Positions 40,370 to 49,068 of a stretch of DNA of 64,000 nt are shown in pieces. The stretch lies in contig DXMJ01000002.1 of NCBI GenBank assembly GCA_019414265.1, forward strand, positions 9,863-73,862. The letters are read 5' to 3'. This DNA is from Collinsella sp. GTDB lineage: Bacteria; Actinomycetota; Coriobacteriia; Coriobacteriales; Coriobacteriaceae. The notes under the pieces are model-generated. The model was not told where the DNA came from, searched no databases, and saw only the letters and a list, made by a program, of their open reading frames with translations. The position numbers and the translations under genes were made by a program. Within the stretch, counting starts at the first letter, position 1. Every line of letters begins with the position of its first letter.

Positions 40370-40726
40370 ATGCACGAGGTTGGCATTGTCAACGGCATAC
40401 TCGATACAGTGATTCGCGCGGCGCGTGGGGCGGGGGCCTCGCGCGCCGTTTTGGTAACGCTGCGTATCGGGGATATGACCGAGGTCGTGCGCGAGGCGCT
40501 CGACTTTGCGTGGGGGACGTTTCGCGACGAGGACCCGCTCACGCGCGGCTGCGAGCTTGCCGTGGAGGAGGTCCATCCACAAAGCGAGTGCCTGGACTGC
40601 GGCGAGGTCTTTGAGCACGACCGTTTCCATTGTCGCTGCCCCCAGTGTGGCGGCGCCAACGTGCGCCTGCTGCACGGCCGCGAGCTCGATATCGCAAGTA
40701 TCGAAATCGAAACCCCCGACGATTAG
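40370..40726 (+). CDS. hypA: Hydrogenase maturation nickel metallochaperone HypA
   Basis: A 118-residue nickel carrier. The N-terminal Ni site MHEVGIVNGIL (with His2, Glu3) and the zinc-ribbon CLDCGEVFEHDRFHCRCPQC (Cys74, Cys77 and Cys90, Cys93) are both present. It delivers nickel to [NiFe]-hydrogenase large subunit together with HypB, encoded 55 bases downstream. No hydrogenase structural genes lie in this window. It follows tatC closely, which fits export of a hydrogenase by Tat. Confidence 0.94.
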   Translation: MHEVGIVNGILDTVIRAARGAGASRAVLVTLRIGDMTEVVREALDFAWGTFRDEDPLTRGCELAVEEVHPQSECLDCGEVFEHDRFHCRCPQCGGANVRLLHGRELDIASIEIETPDD

Positions 40727-40781
40727 CCCGCTAGCCATCTGGTGATGGGGTATAAAGGAGCCAAAGTAAGGAGCGCTAAGT

Positions 40782-41465
40782 ATGGCCGAGAAAACGATTG
40801 ATATCGCGTCGCCGATCCTGTCGCGCAACGAGCGCCTGGCAGATCAGCTGCGTCAGCGATTTAATGAGGCAGGCACCTACGTGATCAATGTGCTGTCGAG
40901 CCCCGGCTCGGGTAAGACCACCACGATTCTGGGCACCAACGAGCGCCTGCGCGACAAGGCCGGCCTACGCTGTGCCGTCATCGAGGGCGATATCGCCTCG
41001 GATGTCGACGCCATCACCATGAAGGAAGCCGGCATGCCCGCCATCCAGATCAACACGGGCGGCCTGTGCCACCTCGAGGGCAACATGATCATGGAGGCCG
41101 TCGACGCCTTCGACCAGGCCGTCGGTCTGGAGAACATCGACGTCATCTTTATCGAAAATGTGGGTAACCTGGTCTGCCCGGTCGACTTTGACCTGGGCGA
41201 GAACCTGTCCATCATGATCCTCTCGGTGCCCGAGGGCGACGACAAGCCCATCAAGTACCCGGGCATCTTCCAGCACGCCGGCGCGCAGCTGCTCAATAAG
41301 GTCGACGTGGCCCCGGCTTTCGATTTTGACATGGATAGGTATACTAAGACACTCGATGACCTCAATCCGCAGGCGCCGCGGTTTGCCGTGAGCGCGCGCA
41401 AGGGCGAGGGCATGGATGCCTGGTGCGATTGGCTCATCGGGCAGATTGAGCAAGCAAGGGCGTAA
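40782..41465 (+). CDS. hypB: Hydrogenase nickel incorporation GTPase HypB
   Basis: A 227-residue G3E-family GTPase of nickel insertion. P-loop SSPGSGKTTT (about residues 39-48), metal-site segment NTGGLCHLEGNMI, ENVGNLVCPVDFDLGE and LLNKVDVAP (guanine-specificity NKVD) are present. The His-rich or CxxCGC N-terminal extension of many HypB proteins is absent. It works with HypA. ATG after AAGGAG. topA begins 54 bases downstream. Confidence 0.95.
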   Translation: MAEKTIDIASPILSRNERLADQLRQRFNEAGTYVINVLSSPGSGKTTTILGTNERLRDKAGLRCAVIEGDIASDVDAITMKEAGMPAIQINTGGLCHLEGNMIMEAVDAFDQAVGLENIDVIFIENVGNLVCPVDFDLGENLSIMILSVPEGDDKPIKYPGIFQHAGAQLLNKVDVAPAFDFDMDRYTKTLDDLNPQAPRFAVSARKGEGMDAWCDWLIGQIEQARA

Positions 41466-41519
41466 GTCGGCCGCCAAGAGGGCGGGCGCAGCCGCAGACA
41501 CACGAGATAGGAGCCTCTT

Positions 41520-44096
41520 TTGAAGCTCATCATCGCTGAGAAAAACGACGCCGCGCGTCAGATCGCCGAGCGTCTGTCCACGGGCAAGCCCAAAAAGGAC
41601 AAGGTGTACAACACCGCCATCTACCGTTTTGAGTGGAAGGGCGAGGAGTGCGTGACGATCGGCCTTGCCGGTCACATCCTGGCACCCGATTTTTGCGACA
41701 GTGTGCTGTTCGATAAAAAGTTGGGCTGGTATTCGGTCACGGAGGACGGCGAAATGCTGCCGGCCGATATGCCCGATGGCCTGGCCCGCCCGCCGTACGA
41801 CACCAAGCGCAAGCCGTTCCTTGCCGATGGCATTTCCATCAAGGGCTGGAAGCTCGAGAGCCTGCCCTATCTCACCTGGGCGCCCGTCATTAAGCTTCCG
41901 GCCGAGAAAGAGCTCATCCGCTCGCTTAAGAACCTCGCCAAAAAGTCCGACAGCGTCATCATCGCCACGGACTTCGATCGCGAGGGCGAGCTGATCGGTT
42001 CGGACGCCCTCAACAAGGTGCGCGAGGTGGCGCCCGACTTGCCGGTCGCCCGCGCCCAGTATTCTTCGTTTACCAAGGCCGAGATCACGCAGGCCTTCGA
42101 TAACCTTGTCTCGCTCGACCAGAACCTGGCCGACGCCGGCGAGAGCCGTCAGCACATCGACCTCATTTGGGGTGCGGTGCTCACGCGCTACCTGACGCTC
42201 GCCAAGTTTGGCGGCTTTGGCAACGTGCGTTCCGCCGGCCGCGTGCAGACGCCGACGCTTGCCCTGGTGGTCGAGCGCGAGCGCGAGCGCATGGCGTTTG
42301 TGCCCGAGGACTATTGGCAGATTCGCGGCATGGGCGCCGCGCAAGGCGCTGCCGAGGACGATCGCTTTAAGATCGCGCACAAGACGGCGCGCTTTACCGA
42401 CAAGGATACTGCTGAGACGGCGTACGGTCACGTTGACGGCGCTACGACGGCAACCGTCGCCGCGGTGACCAAGCGCTCGCGTAAGCAGCAGCCGCCCACG
42501 CCGTTTGCGACGACCTCGCTGCAGGCTGCCGCCGCGGCCGAGGGCATCTCGCCTGCGCGTACGATGCGCATCGCCGAGTCCCTCTACATGGCCGGTCTCA
42601 TCAGCTACCCGCGTGTCGATAACACCGTGTATCCCGCGACGCTCGATCTGGGCGCCGTGGTGAGCGACCTGGCAAAGATCAACCCGGCGCTGGCGCCCGT
42701 GTGCAAAAAGGTGCTCGCCGGCCCCATGAAGCCCACGCGCGGCAAGGTCGAGACCACCGACCACCCGCCTATCTACCCCACGGGCGAGGGCGATCCGTCC
42801 ACGCTCGACGGCGGCCAGCGCAAACTCTATGACCTCGTCGCCCGTCGCTTCCTGGCAACGCTCATGGGGCCCGCGACCATCGAGAACACCAAGCTCGAGC
42901 TCGACGTCAACGGCGAGCCGTTCGTGGCTTCGGGCGACGTGCTCGTGACCCCGGGCTTCCGCGAGGCATATCCGTACGGCCTCAAGCGCGACGAGCAGAT
43001 GCCGCCGCTTGAGCAGGGCGACACGGTCGACGTGTTCGACATTAAGCTCGAGGCCAAGCAGACCGAGCCGCCCGCGCGCTACAGCCAGGGCAAGCTCGTG
43101 CAGGAGATGGAAAAGCGCGGCCTGGGCACCAAGTCCACGCGCGCGAGCATCATCGAGCGCCTGTATGCCGTGCGCTATCTCAAAAATGATCCCGTTGAGC
43201 CGAGCCAGCTGGGCATCGCCATCATCGACGCGCTGTCGCAGTTTGCCCCGCGCATCACGAGCCCCGATATGACCAGCGAGCTCGACGGCGACATGACCCG
43301 CGTGGAGCGCGGCGAGGATACCGAAGAGCATGTCGTGACACACTCGCGCGCGCTGCTGGCCGGCGTGCTCGACGAGCTGCTCAAGCATACGCAGGAGCTG
43401 GGCGACGCCATCAGCGACGCCGTCACGGCCGATGCGCGCGTGGGCGCCTGCCCCAAGTGCGGCAAGGACCTGGTTATGAAGACGAGCGCCAAGACCCGCG
43501 GCAGCTTTATCGGCTGCATGGGTTGGCCCGACTGCGACGTGACCTATCCGGTGCCGAGTGGCGTCAAGGTGAGCCCGCTCGAGGGCGAGGCCGCCGTGTG
43601 CCCCGAGTGCGGCGCGCCGCGCATCAAGTGCCAGCCATTCCGCCAGAAGGCCTTCGAGATCTGCGTGAACCCCACGTGCCCCACCAACTACGAGCCCGAT
43701 CTTAAGGTGGGCGAGTGCAAGGTGTGTGCCGAGGCCGGACGTCACGGCGACCTGATCGCGCACAAGAGCGAGAAGAGCGGCAAGCGCTTTATCCGCTGCA
43801 CCAACTACGATGACTGCGGCGTGAGCTATCCGCTGCCGGCGCGCGGCAAGCTCGAGGCGACGGGCGAGACCTGCCCCGAGTGCGGCGCCCCCATCGTGGT
43901 GGTCAACACGGCGCGCGGTCCGTGGCGTATCTGCGTCAACATGGACTGCCCGACCAAGGAGAAGAAGCCCGCCCGCGGTCGCAAGACCACAACCAAGGCG
44001 AGCACGGCAAAGAAGACGACGGCTAAGAAAGCCACTGCCGCCAAGAAGACGACCGCGAAGAAGTCGACTGCCAAGAAAGCAGCCGCCGACAAGTAA
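41520..44096 (+). CDS. topA: DNA topoisomerase I, archaeal-type (type IA)
   Basis: An 858-residue type IA topoisomerase that relaxes negative supercoils. It starts KLIIAEKNDAARQIAERLS and has the TOPRIM acidic motif TDFDREGELIG. The active-site tyrosine, Tyr363, lies in LISYPRVDNTVY. C-terminal zinc ribbons follow (CPKCG...C, CPECGAPRIKC, CKVC, CPECGAPIVV), then a Lys/Ala/Thr-rich tail of about 45 residues of repeated AKKTT units. The sequence resembles the archaeal-type branch rather than E. coli TopA. The TTG start follows AGGAG. The Lys-rich tail probably adds DNA contacts. Confidence 0.96.
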   Translation: MKLIIAEKNDAARQIAERLSTGKPKKDKVYNTAIYRFEWKGEECVTIGLAGHILAPDFCDSVLFDKKLGWYSVTEDGEMLPADMPDGLARPPYDTKRKPFLADGISIKGWKLESLPYLTWAPVIKLPAEKELIRSLKNLAKKSDSVIIATDFDREGELIGSDALNKVREVAPDLPVARAQYSSFTKAEITQAFDNLVSLDQNLADAGESRQHIDLIWGAVLTRYLTLAKFGGFGNVRSAGRVQTPTLALVVERERERMAFVPEDYWQIRGMGAAQGAAEDDRFKIAHKTARFTDKDTAETAYGHVDGATTATVAAVTKRSRKQQPPTPFATTSLQAAAAAEGISPARTMRIAESLYMAGLISYPRVDNTVYPATLDLGAVVSDLAKINPALAPVCKKVLAGPMKPTRGKVETTDHPPIYPTGEGDPSTLDGGQRKLYDLVARRFLATLMGPATIENTKLELDVNGEPFVASGDVLVTPGFREAYPYGLKRDEQMPPLEQGDTVDVFDIKLEAKQTEPPARYSQGKLVQEMEKRGLGTKSTRASIIERLYAVRYLKNDPVEPSQLGIAIIDALSQFAPRITSPDMTSELDGDMTRVERGEDTEEHVVTHSRALLAGVLDELLKHTQELGDAISDAVTADARVGACPKCGKDLVMKTSAKTRGSFIGCMGWPDCDVTYPVPSGVKVSPLEGEAAVCPECGAPRIKCQPFRQKAFEICVNPTCPTNYEPDLKVGECKVCAEAGRHGDLIAHKSEKSGKRFIRCTNYDDCGVSYPLPARGKLEATGETCPECGAPIVVVNTARGPWRICVNMDCPTKEKKPARGRKTTTKASTAKKTTAKKATAAKKTTAKKSTAKKAAADK

Positions 44097-44118
44097 CGGC
44101 GCAGTCGAAACATTGCCC

Positions 44119-44160
44119 AAAAAAACGAGCGAGGACCCCGCGATCCTCGCTCGTTTTTTT
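44119..44160. terminator. Intrinsic terminator of topA
   Basis: AAAAAAACGAGCGAGGA paired with TCCTCGCTCGTTTTTTT, an 8-nt loop. A-rich and T-rich flanks let it work in both directions. Confidence 0.95.
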
Positions 44161-44162
44161 GA

Positions 44163-44220
44163 CCGGCAGTTAGGGACGTTCCTTTTCTGCCGGCAGTTTA
44201 GGAACGTCCCTAACTGCCGG
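44163..44220. repeat. Perfect 21-bp-arm palindrome, GGGACGTTCCT family
   Basis: Arms 44163-44183 and 44200-44220 are reverse complements at all 21 positions (CCGGCAGTTAGGGACGTTCC, plus T), around a 16-nt loop that repeats CTGCCGGCAGTTT. Related copies occur near 13590 and 15770. It lies behind the convergent topA and zinc-ribbon genes. Confidence 0.9.
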
Positions 44221-44238
44221 CTCGGGAACGACAAAGCG

Positions 44239-45222
44239 CTAGTTCACCTCGACAGGCTTAGCGCCGGGATAGCGCTCCTCAAAGTCTAGGCGGTACTTAT
44301 TGTCATTGGTGCCCGCCACGTTGTCGCGCGACAGCGGCGCCACGATCTCATTCTTGTGGTCCGCAGGCTTGGCGTATTTCAGGCTGATCTCCCAGGCATC
44401 ACAGATTGCGTCAATGCGGTGATCCAGGTCGTCGTACAGGGCGATGATATCCTTCCAGGAGCTGTAGTTCTTGGAGCTCGTCGGGACGTCCAGGTCCTCG
44501 ACGATGTCGTAATACTGCTCGATGGTGTCCTCCGTGCGCTCGGCGACGTCGGCGAGATTTTGACGGGTGGTTCGATCCTCTTCCAGATAGTTGCCGTTGA
44601 AGTTCTGCGCGCAGCCACGGACCTGGCTGTCGAGATCTTCGAGCAAGTCGTAGTATTCGCTCAGGCGACGGTAGAGGTTCTGCTCGGAGAGCGTTGCTTC
44701 GCCGCCATCCTCGTCGTCATCGTCATCATCGTCGTACAGGCTGTTGGGATTGCCGAGAGGCTTTAGGTCATCGTCGTCGACGTCATGGTGCAGCTTAGCT
44801 ACCTCGGCAGTCGTCTGCGTGGCGGCGTTGTCGAACGGTCTGATCGCAAAGAAGATGACCAGGGCGATGATGATCGCCACCAGCACAACGATAACGGCGA
44901 TAAGCGGCCCGGTGCCGCTCTTTTTGGGAGCGGGGGTCTGTGGCGAAGCGGGCGCGTATGCGGGAGCCGGCTGCTGTTGGGGCGAGCCGCTCGCGACGGG
45001 TATGCGCTGCGTGGTCTCGACGGCTTCGGTCCTTGCGGCGGGGTCGGGGCTATAGGCGAGGGGGTCGTCCGCCTTGGCTTGCGGCGTATCAAGGGAGCCG
45101 GTCTGCTCAAAAGCGGGCTGGCTATCGCTCGCGGCTGTTTGCTCAACGGGTGCACCGCACGAGGTGCAGAACTTGGCATTATCTTCAAGAAGCTTGCCGC
45201 ACGAGGCGCAATACCGAGACAT
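44239..45222 (-). CDS. Zinc-ribbon membrane protein of unknown function
   Basis: A 327-residue protein. An N-terminal zinc ribbon (CASC at Cys5/Cys8, CTSC at Cys19/Cys22) is followed by a Pro/Ala/Gln/Thr-rich linker, one transmembrane helix (about 107-127, LIAVIVVLVAIIIALVIFF) and an extracellular domain. The latter begins with a DDDDDDDEDGG acidic run and then helical segments (LYRRLSEYYDLLEDLDSQVRG). The layout resembles other zinc-ribbon-plus-TM proteins of unknown role in Firmicutes and Actinobacteria. ATG at 45222 with AAAGGAG upstream is preferred. Lone gene divergent from tmk. Confidence 0.75.
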   Translation of the reverse strand: MSRYCASCGKLLEDNAKFCTSCGAPVEQTAASDSQPAFEQTGSLDTPQAKADDPLAYSPDPAARTEAVETTQRIPVASGSPQQQPAPAYAPASPQTPAPKKSGTGPLIAVIVVLVAIIIALVIFFAIRPFDNAATQTTAEVAKLHHDVDDDDLKPLGNPNSLYDDDDDDDEDGGEATLSEQNLYRRLSEYYDLLEDLDSQVRGCAQNFNGNYLEEDRTTRQNLADVAERTEDTIEQYYDIVEDLDVPTSSKNYSSWKDIIALYDDLDHRIDAICDAWEISLKYAKPADHKNEIVAPLSRDNVAGTNDNKYRLDFEERYPGAKPVEVN

Positions 45223-45292
45223 TGCCACTCCTTTCGCCACATTTCAATGCAATACGACGATTATACCCAGCATCCATAATTCCCCATCATAC

Positions 45293-45357
45293 GTTGCGGT
45301 GAAATAGGGACTGTTTGGCGGTCTCAGAGCTTCAATCAGTCCCTATTTCACCGCAAC
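45293..45357. repeat. Perfect 21-bp-arm palindrome, GTTGCGGTGAAATAG family
   Basis: Arms 45293-45313 and 45337-45357 are exact reverse complements (21 bases, GTTGCGGTGAAATAGGGACT, plus G). Loop 23 nt. A diverged copy is at 1684-1750. It lies between the divergent zinc-ribbon and tmk genes, so simple termination is an unlikely role for this copy. Confidence 0.9.
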
Positions 45358-45462
45358 TTTGGAAAGGCGCCTTTAGCCATTGGGGACGTGCCGAGCACTG
45401 GGGTATCATGGCTTGGTTGCTATAACTCGCATTTACGCGCCTTGTAGGAAGGGGCTGCGCCC

Positions 45463-46146
45463 ATGGCTTTTGAGCCTGCTCAACATAGCTTTATCACGCT
45501 CGAGGGCGTCGACGGTGCCGGCAAGTCCACGCAGGCGCGCCTGCTTGCCCGTGCGCTCGACCTTGCCGGCTACCAGGTTGTGACCCTGCGTGAGCCGGGC
45601 GGCACTGCCATCAGCGAAAAGATTCGCGCCCTGCTGCTCGACCCTGCCAACACGACGATGGGCGATACCTGCGAGCTGTTGCTCTACGAGGCTGCGCGTG
45701 CCCAGCTGGTGCACGAGGTCATCGCGCCCGCCCTCGCTGCCGGCAAGGTGGTCCTGTGCGATCGCTTCTACGATTCCACGACCTGCTACCAGGCGTTTGC
45801 CGATGGCCTCGATCGCCAGATAGTGCGCGACGCCAACAACCTGGCCGTCGCGGGTACGCACCCGGCGCTCACACTCGTCTATCACATCGCGCCCGAGCAG
45901 GCGGCGCTGCGCATGGCAGCCCGTGGCGCGGCAGATCGCATGGAGGCAAAAGGCGTGGCATTCCAGGAGCGTGTCTACCAGGGCTTTTGCGCAATCGCTG
46001 CCGAGGAGCCAAACCGCGTAAAGCTCATCGACGCCACTGCGACCGTCGAGGAAGTCTTCGAGAAGACGGTCGAGCAGGTTCGCGCGTATGGTCTCGACAT
46101 TCCGCAGGAAGCCGTTGCCGCCGCGCTTGCCAAGGAGGCCGAGTAG
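45463..46146 (+). CDS. tmk: Thymidylate kinase
   Basis: Phosphorylates dTMP to dTDP. P-loop EGVDGAGKSTQ (about residues 14-24), DRF motif CDRFYDSTTCYQAF, and a lid region with RGAADRMEAKG are present; 227 residues, as usual. Its stop (TAG) is separated from the holB start by a single base, and the tmk-holB-PSP1 order is conserved in many Gram-positive bacteria. ATG after GGAAGGGG at some distance. Confidence 0.96.
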   Translation: MAFEPAQHSFITLEGVDGAGKSTQARLLARALDLAGYQVVTLREPGGTAISEKIRALLLDPANTTMGDTCELLLYEAARAQLVHEVIAPALAAGKVVLCDRFYDSTTCYQAFADGLDRQIVRDANNLAVAGTHPALTLVYHIAPEQAALRMAARGAADRMEAKGVAFQERVYQGFCAIAAEEPNRVKLIDATATVEEVFEKTVEQVRAYGLDIPQEAVAAALAKEAE

Positions 46147-46147
46147 C

Positions 46148-47275
46148 ATGGCCCCCGCTCAGGCAAGCCTGCTGGCCAAGCTCGACACCCAAGAGCGCGT
46201 GCGCGACTTTTTGACCAATGCCGTCGCTAGCGGTCGCGCGTCGCACGCCTACCTGTTTTTGGGCGCGCCCGGCGCGGGCAAGCTCGACGCCGCGTGGGCG
46301 CTCGCCCAAGCCTTCCTGTGCGAGCAGGACGGCTGCGGCGCATGCGACAGCTGCGTGCGCGTCTCTCGACATACGCATCCCGACGTGCACTATTACACGC
46401 CCGAGAGCGCCACGGGTTACCTCATCGCCCAGACCCGCGAGCTGCTCGACGACGTGCCGCTGGCGCCCATCCGCGCCAAGGCAAAGGTCTACATCATCGA
46501 CCGTGCCGAGCAGCTGCGCGCCAACACCGCCAACGCGCTGCTCAAAACGCTCGAGGAGCCGCCCGAGGGCGTCATGTTCATCCTGTTGGGTACCTCGGCA
46601 GACGTGATGCTGCCCACCATCGTGAGCCGCTGCCAGTGTGTGCCGTTTCGGCTGGTGTCTCCCACCGTGGCCGCGCAGGTCGTGAGCCGCGCCACCGGGC
46701 AGGATCCCGCGCGCTGCCGCATGGCCGTCGCCGTGGCGGGAAGCCCCACGCGTGGTATCGAGTTCCTCAAGAGCGCCGAGCGCCAGGACGCCCGTCGCCA
46801 GATGATCCGTGCCATCGACTCACTCATTGCCGCCGACGAGGCCGATGTACTCAGCCGTGCCAAGTCGCTCATCGTCGCCGTCAAGGCGCCGTTGGCCGAG
46901 GTCAAGTCCACGCAGGAAAAGGTGCTCGAGCAAAATGCCGACTACCTGTCGCGTGGAGCATTGAAGCAGCTTGAGGACCGCAACAAGCGCGAACTCAACG
47001 CGCGCGAGCGTTCGGGTATCATGGAAGCGCTGGCGAGCGCGCGGACGCTCATGCGCGACGTGCTGCTGACGCTTCAGGATGAGGCGGCCGACGTCGTGAA
47101 CGAGGATGTGCGCGACACGATCGGTCGGCTTGCCGCCGCGACCAATGTTGCGGGTGCCACCCAGGCGCTCGAAGCGGTCGCAACCGCCGAGCGCAACATC
47201 GCCAGAAACGTTACTCCCCAGCTGGCCATCGAGGTCATGCTGTTCGATATCAGGAAGGCACTGAAATGCCGTTAG
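46148..47275 (+). CDS. holB: DNA polymerase III subunit delta'
   Basis: Clamp-loader component of 375 residues. N-terminal AAA+ fold with HAYLFLGAPGAGKLDAAWAL (modified P-loop), the zinc module CEQDGCGACDSCVRV, AKVYIIDRAEQL and NALLKTLEEPPEG, and the sensor-1 region STIVSRCQ-like TIVSRCQCVPF. delta' normally does not bind ATP productively. ATG at 46148 directly after tmk; upstream in-frame codons fall within tmk and are rejected. It overlaps the PSP1 gene by 10 bases. Confidence 0.94.
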   Translation: MAPAQASLLAKLDTQERVRDFLTNAVASGRASHAYLFLGAPGAGKLDAAWALAQAFLCEQDGCGACDSCVRVSRHTHPDVHYYTPESATGYLIAQTRELLDDVPLAPIRAKAKVYIIDRAEQLRANTANALLKTLEEPPEGVMFILLGTSADVMLPTIVSRCQCVPFRLVSPTVAAQVVSRATGQDPARCRMAVAVAGSPTRGIEFLKSAERQDARRQMIRAIDSLIAADEADVLSRAKSLIVAVKAPLAEVKSTQEKVLEQNADYLSRGALKQLEDRNKRELNARERSGIMEALASARTLMRDVLLTLQDEAADVVNEDVRDTIGRLAAATNVAGATQALEAVATAERNIARNVTPQLAIEVMLFDIRKALKCR

Positions 47276-48966
47276 TCGTACCCGTTAAGTTTACCTACGC
47301 CTCGCGCGACCTGTGGTTCGACCCGCAGGATTTGGATATCCTCGAGGCCGATTATGCCATCTGCTCCACCGAGCGCGGAACCGAGATCGGCCTGGTCACG
47401 GCCGATCCCTTCGAGGTACCGCAGGACGAGATCGGCCAGCCGCTCAAGCCCGTGCTGCGCGTGGCGAGCGACATCGACCTGCAGCTTGCCGATGATCTGG
47501 CCATCCAGGGCGACGAGGCCATGGTCGATTTCCGTCGCCTGGTCAAGGAGCTCGACCTCGAGATGAAGCCGGTCGGCGTGGAGTACCTGTTTGGCGGCGA
47601 GAAGGCCGTGTTCTACTTTGCGGCCGAGGAACGCGTCGATTTTCGCCAGCTCGTCAAGGATCTGTCCTCGACGCTGCACATTCGCGTCGACATGCGCCAG
47701 ATCGGCGTGCGCGACGAGACTCGCCTGGTGGGCGGCTATGCCCAGTGCGGCCAGGAGCTCTGTTGCACGCGCTTTGGCGGACAGTTTGAGCCCGTCTCGA
47801 TCCGCATGGCAAAAGAGCAGGACCTGCCGCTCAATTCCTCCAAGATCAGCGGCGTTTGCGGCCGCCTGATGTGCTGCCTGCGCTACGAGTTCGAGGCCTA
47901 CAAGGACTTTAAGAGCCGCGCGCCCAAAAAGAAGACGCTTATCGATACGCCGCTCGGCAAGGCGCGTATTCAGGAATATGACACGCCGCGCGAGCAGCTG
48001 GTGCTGCGCCTGGAGAACGGCAAGGTCTTTAAGGTCAACCTGGCTGATATGACCTGCTCGGAGGGCTGCAAAAAGAAGGCCGCCGAGCAGGGCTGCAGCT
48101 GCCGCCCCGACTGCGTGACGCGCGACGTGCTCGAGCGCATCGAGTCGCCCGAGATGCGCCTGGCGCTCATGGAGCTCGACCGCGAGAACGGCGTCGACGT
48201 GGGCGATGGCCTGTCGAGCGCCGACCGTCTTGCTGGCACGTCGATGCCCAAGCGCCGTCGTCGCGATGCCGATTCCGATGCCCGCGCCGGTCAGGGGCAG
48301 GGCGAGGGTCGTGGCCGCGGAAAGGGCCGTGGCAATGCCGCAACGCCTGAGGCCGAGGAGGCCGCCGGTGGCCGTCGTCGTCGCAAGCGCGCGGGCTCGG
48401 GCGATGTCGGCGAGGCCGCTCCCGCAGGCAAGAATTCCCCCCGCGAGCGCGAAGCTCAGCAGCCTCAACAGCAAAATCGCGGCGGTGGCATGAATCCCAC
48501 GCGCCGTCGCCGCCGCCATTTGTCGAGCGAGGAGCGCGAGGACGCCTTCCGCGCCGCAGCCGCTCGCGAAGCCGGTGCCGCCCCCAAGGGTGGTTCGGGT
48601 TCCGATACGCCTGCCGACAAGGGTAGCAAGCAGCGCAACGATGACGAGCGCGCCCCGCGTCCGCGTCGTCGCCATTCCTCGGGCACGCAGCAAAAGCCCT
48701 CGGTGCCCTCCGTTGCCGATCAGGTCTCGGATGGCGAGGTCAAGGTCACGCGTCGTCGCCCCGGAGATGGCGGAGGGGCGGCTGCCAAGGCCGCGCGCGG
48801 CGCTGCTCGCGACGAACGCGAGTCGCGCGAAGATCGTGGTGGCGAGGGTTCGGCCGACCAGGGCCAGAAGCGCCGTCGCCGTCGTCGTTCCCGCAAGCCG
48901 CGTCAAGATGGTGGCGAGGGTTCGACCCCGTCTTCGTCTGCACCACAACCGCCTACCGGCGAATAG
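47266..48966 (+). CDS. PSP1-domain protein (YaaT/RicT-like) with RG-rich tail
   Basis: A 566-residue protein. Residues about 1-270 match YaaT/RicT: a PSP1 C-terminal domain (VDFRRLVKELDLEMKPVGVE; RVDFRQLVKDLS) and the Cys-rich CGQELCCTRFGGQFEPVSI and ISGVCGRLMCCLRYEFE, which in Bacillus bind an Fe-S cluster in the RicAFT complex acting on RNase Y. The remaining 250-300 residues are low complexity, rich in Arg, Gly, Ala, Glu and Ser, ending RRRRRRSRKPRQDGG. This tail is absent from typical RicT and could bind RNA. The gene overlaps holB. Confidence 0.9.
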   Translation: MPLVVPVKFTYASRDLWFDPQDLDILEADYAICSTERGTEIGLVTADPFEVPQDEIGQPLKPVLRVASDIDLQLADDLAIQGDEAMVDFRRLVKELDLEMKPVGVEYLFGGEKAVFYFAAEERVDFRQLVKDLSSTLHIRVDMRQIGVRDETRLVGGYAQCGQELCCTRFGGQFEPVSIRMAKEQDLPLNSSKISGVCGRLMCCLRYEFEAYKDFKSRAPKKKTLIDTPLGKARIQEYDTPREQLVLRLENGKVFKVNLADMTCSEGCKKKAAEQGCSCRPDCVTRDVLERIESPEMRLALMELDRENGVDVGDGLSSADRLAGTSMPKRRRRDADSDARAGQGQGEGRGRGKGRGNAATPEAEEAAGGRRRRKRAGSGDVGEAAPAGKNSPREREAQQPQQQNRGGGMNPTRRRRRHLSSEEREDAFRAAAAREAGAAPKGGSGSDTPADKGSKQRNDDERAPRPRRRHSSGTQQKPSVPSVADQVSDGEVKVTRRRPGDGGGAAAKAARGAARDERESREDRGGEGSADQGQKRRRRRRSRKPRQDGGEGSTPSSSAPQPPTGE

Positions 48967-49030
48967 CGCCCGCAAACGGATTTAACCTGCCTGACCCCAA
49001 ACGCGTCGGGGTACCATAGCACTGAATCAA

Positions 49031-49068
49031 CAACCCTCCCTGCGACCGAACGTAGGGAGGGTTGTGTC
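49031..49068 (+). promoter_or_regulatory. Hairpin enclosing the comF ribosome-binding site
   Basis: CAACCCTCCCTGCG (about 49030-49043) can pair with CGTAGGGAGGGTTG (49051-49064). The right strand contains AGGGAGG, the best Shine-Dalgarno for the GTG start at 49069. It may also end the upstream transcript, but no T-run follows. Confidence 0.55.

Noticed and set aside
40965..44234. A 1089-codon open frame on the minus strand, antisense to topA and hypB
   Set aside because: It mirrors strongly coding plus-strand genes with high GC third positions, has a composition dominated by Ala, Gly, His, Arg and Val, and no domain or ribosome site.
47272..48975. Minus-strand frame opposite the PSP1 gene
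   Set aside because: Shadow of the Arg-rich coding strand; Ala/Leu/Thr-rich without motif.
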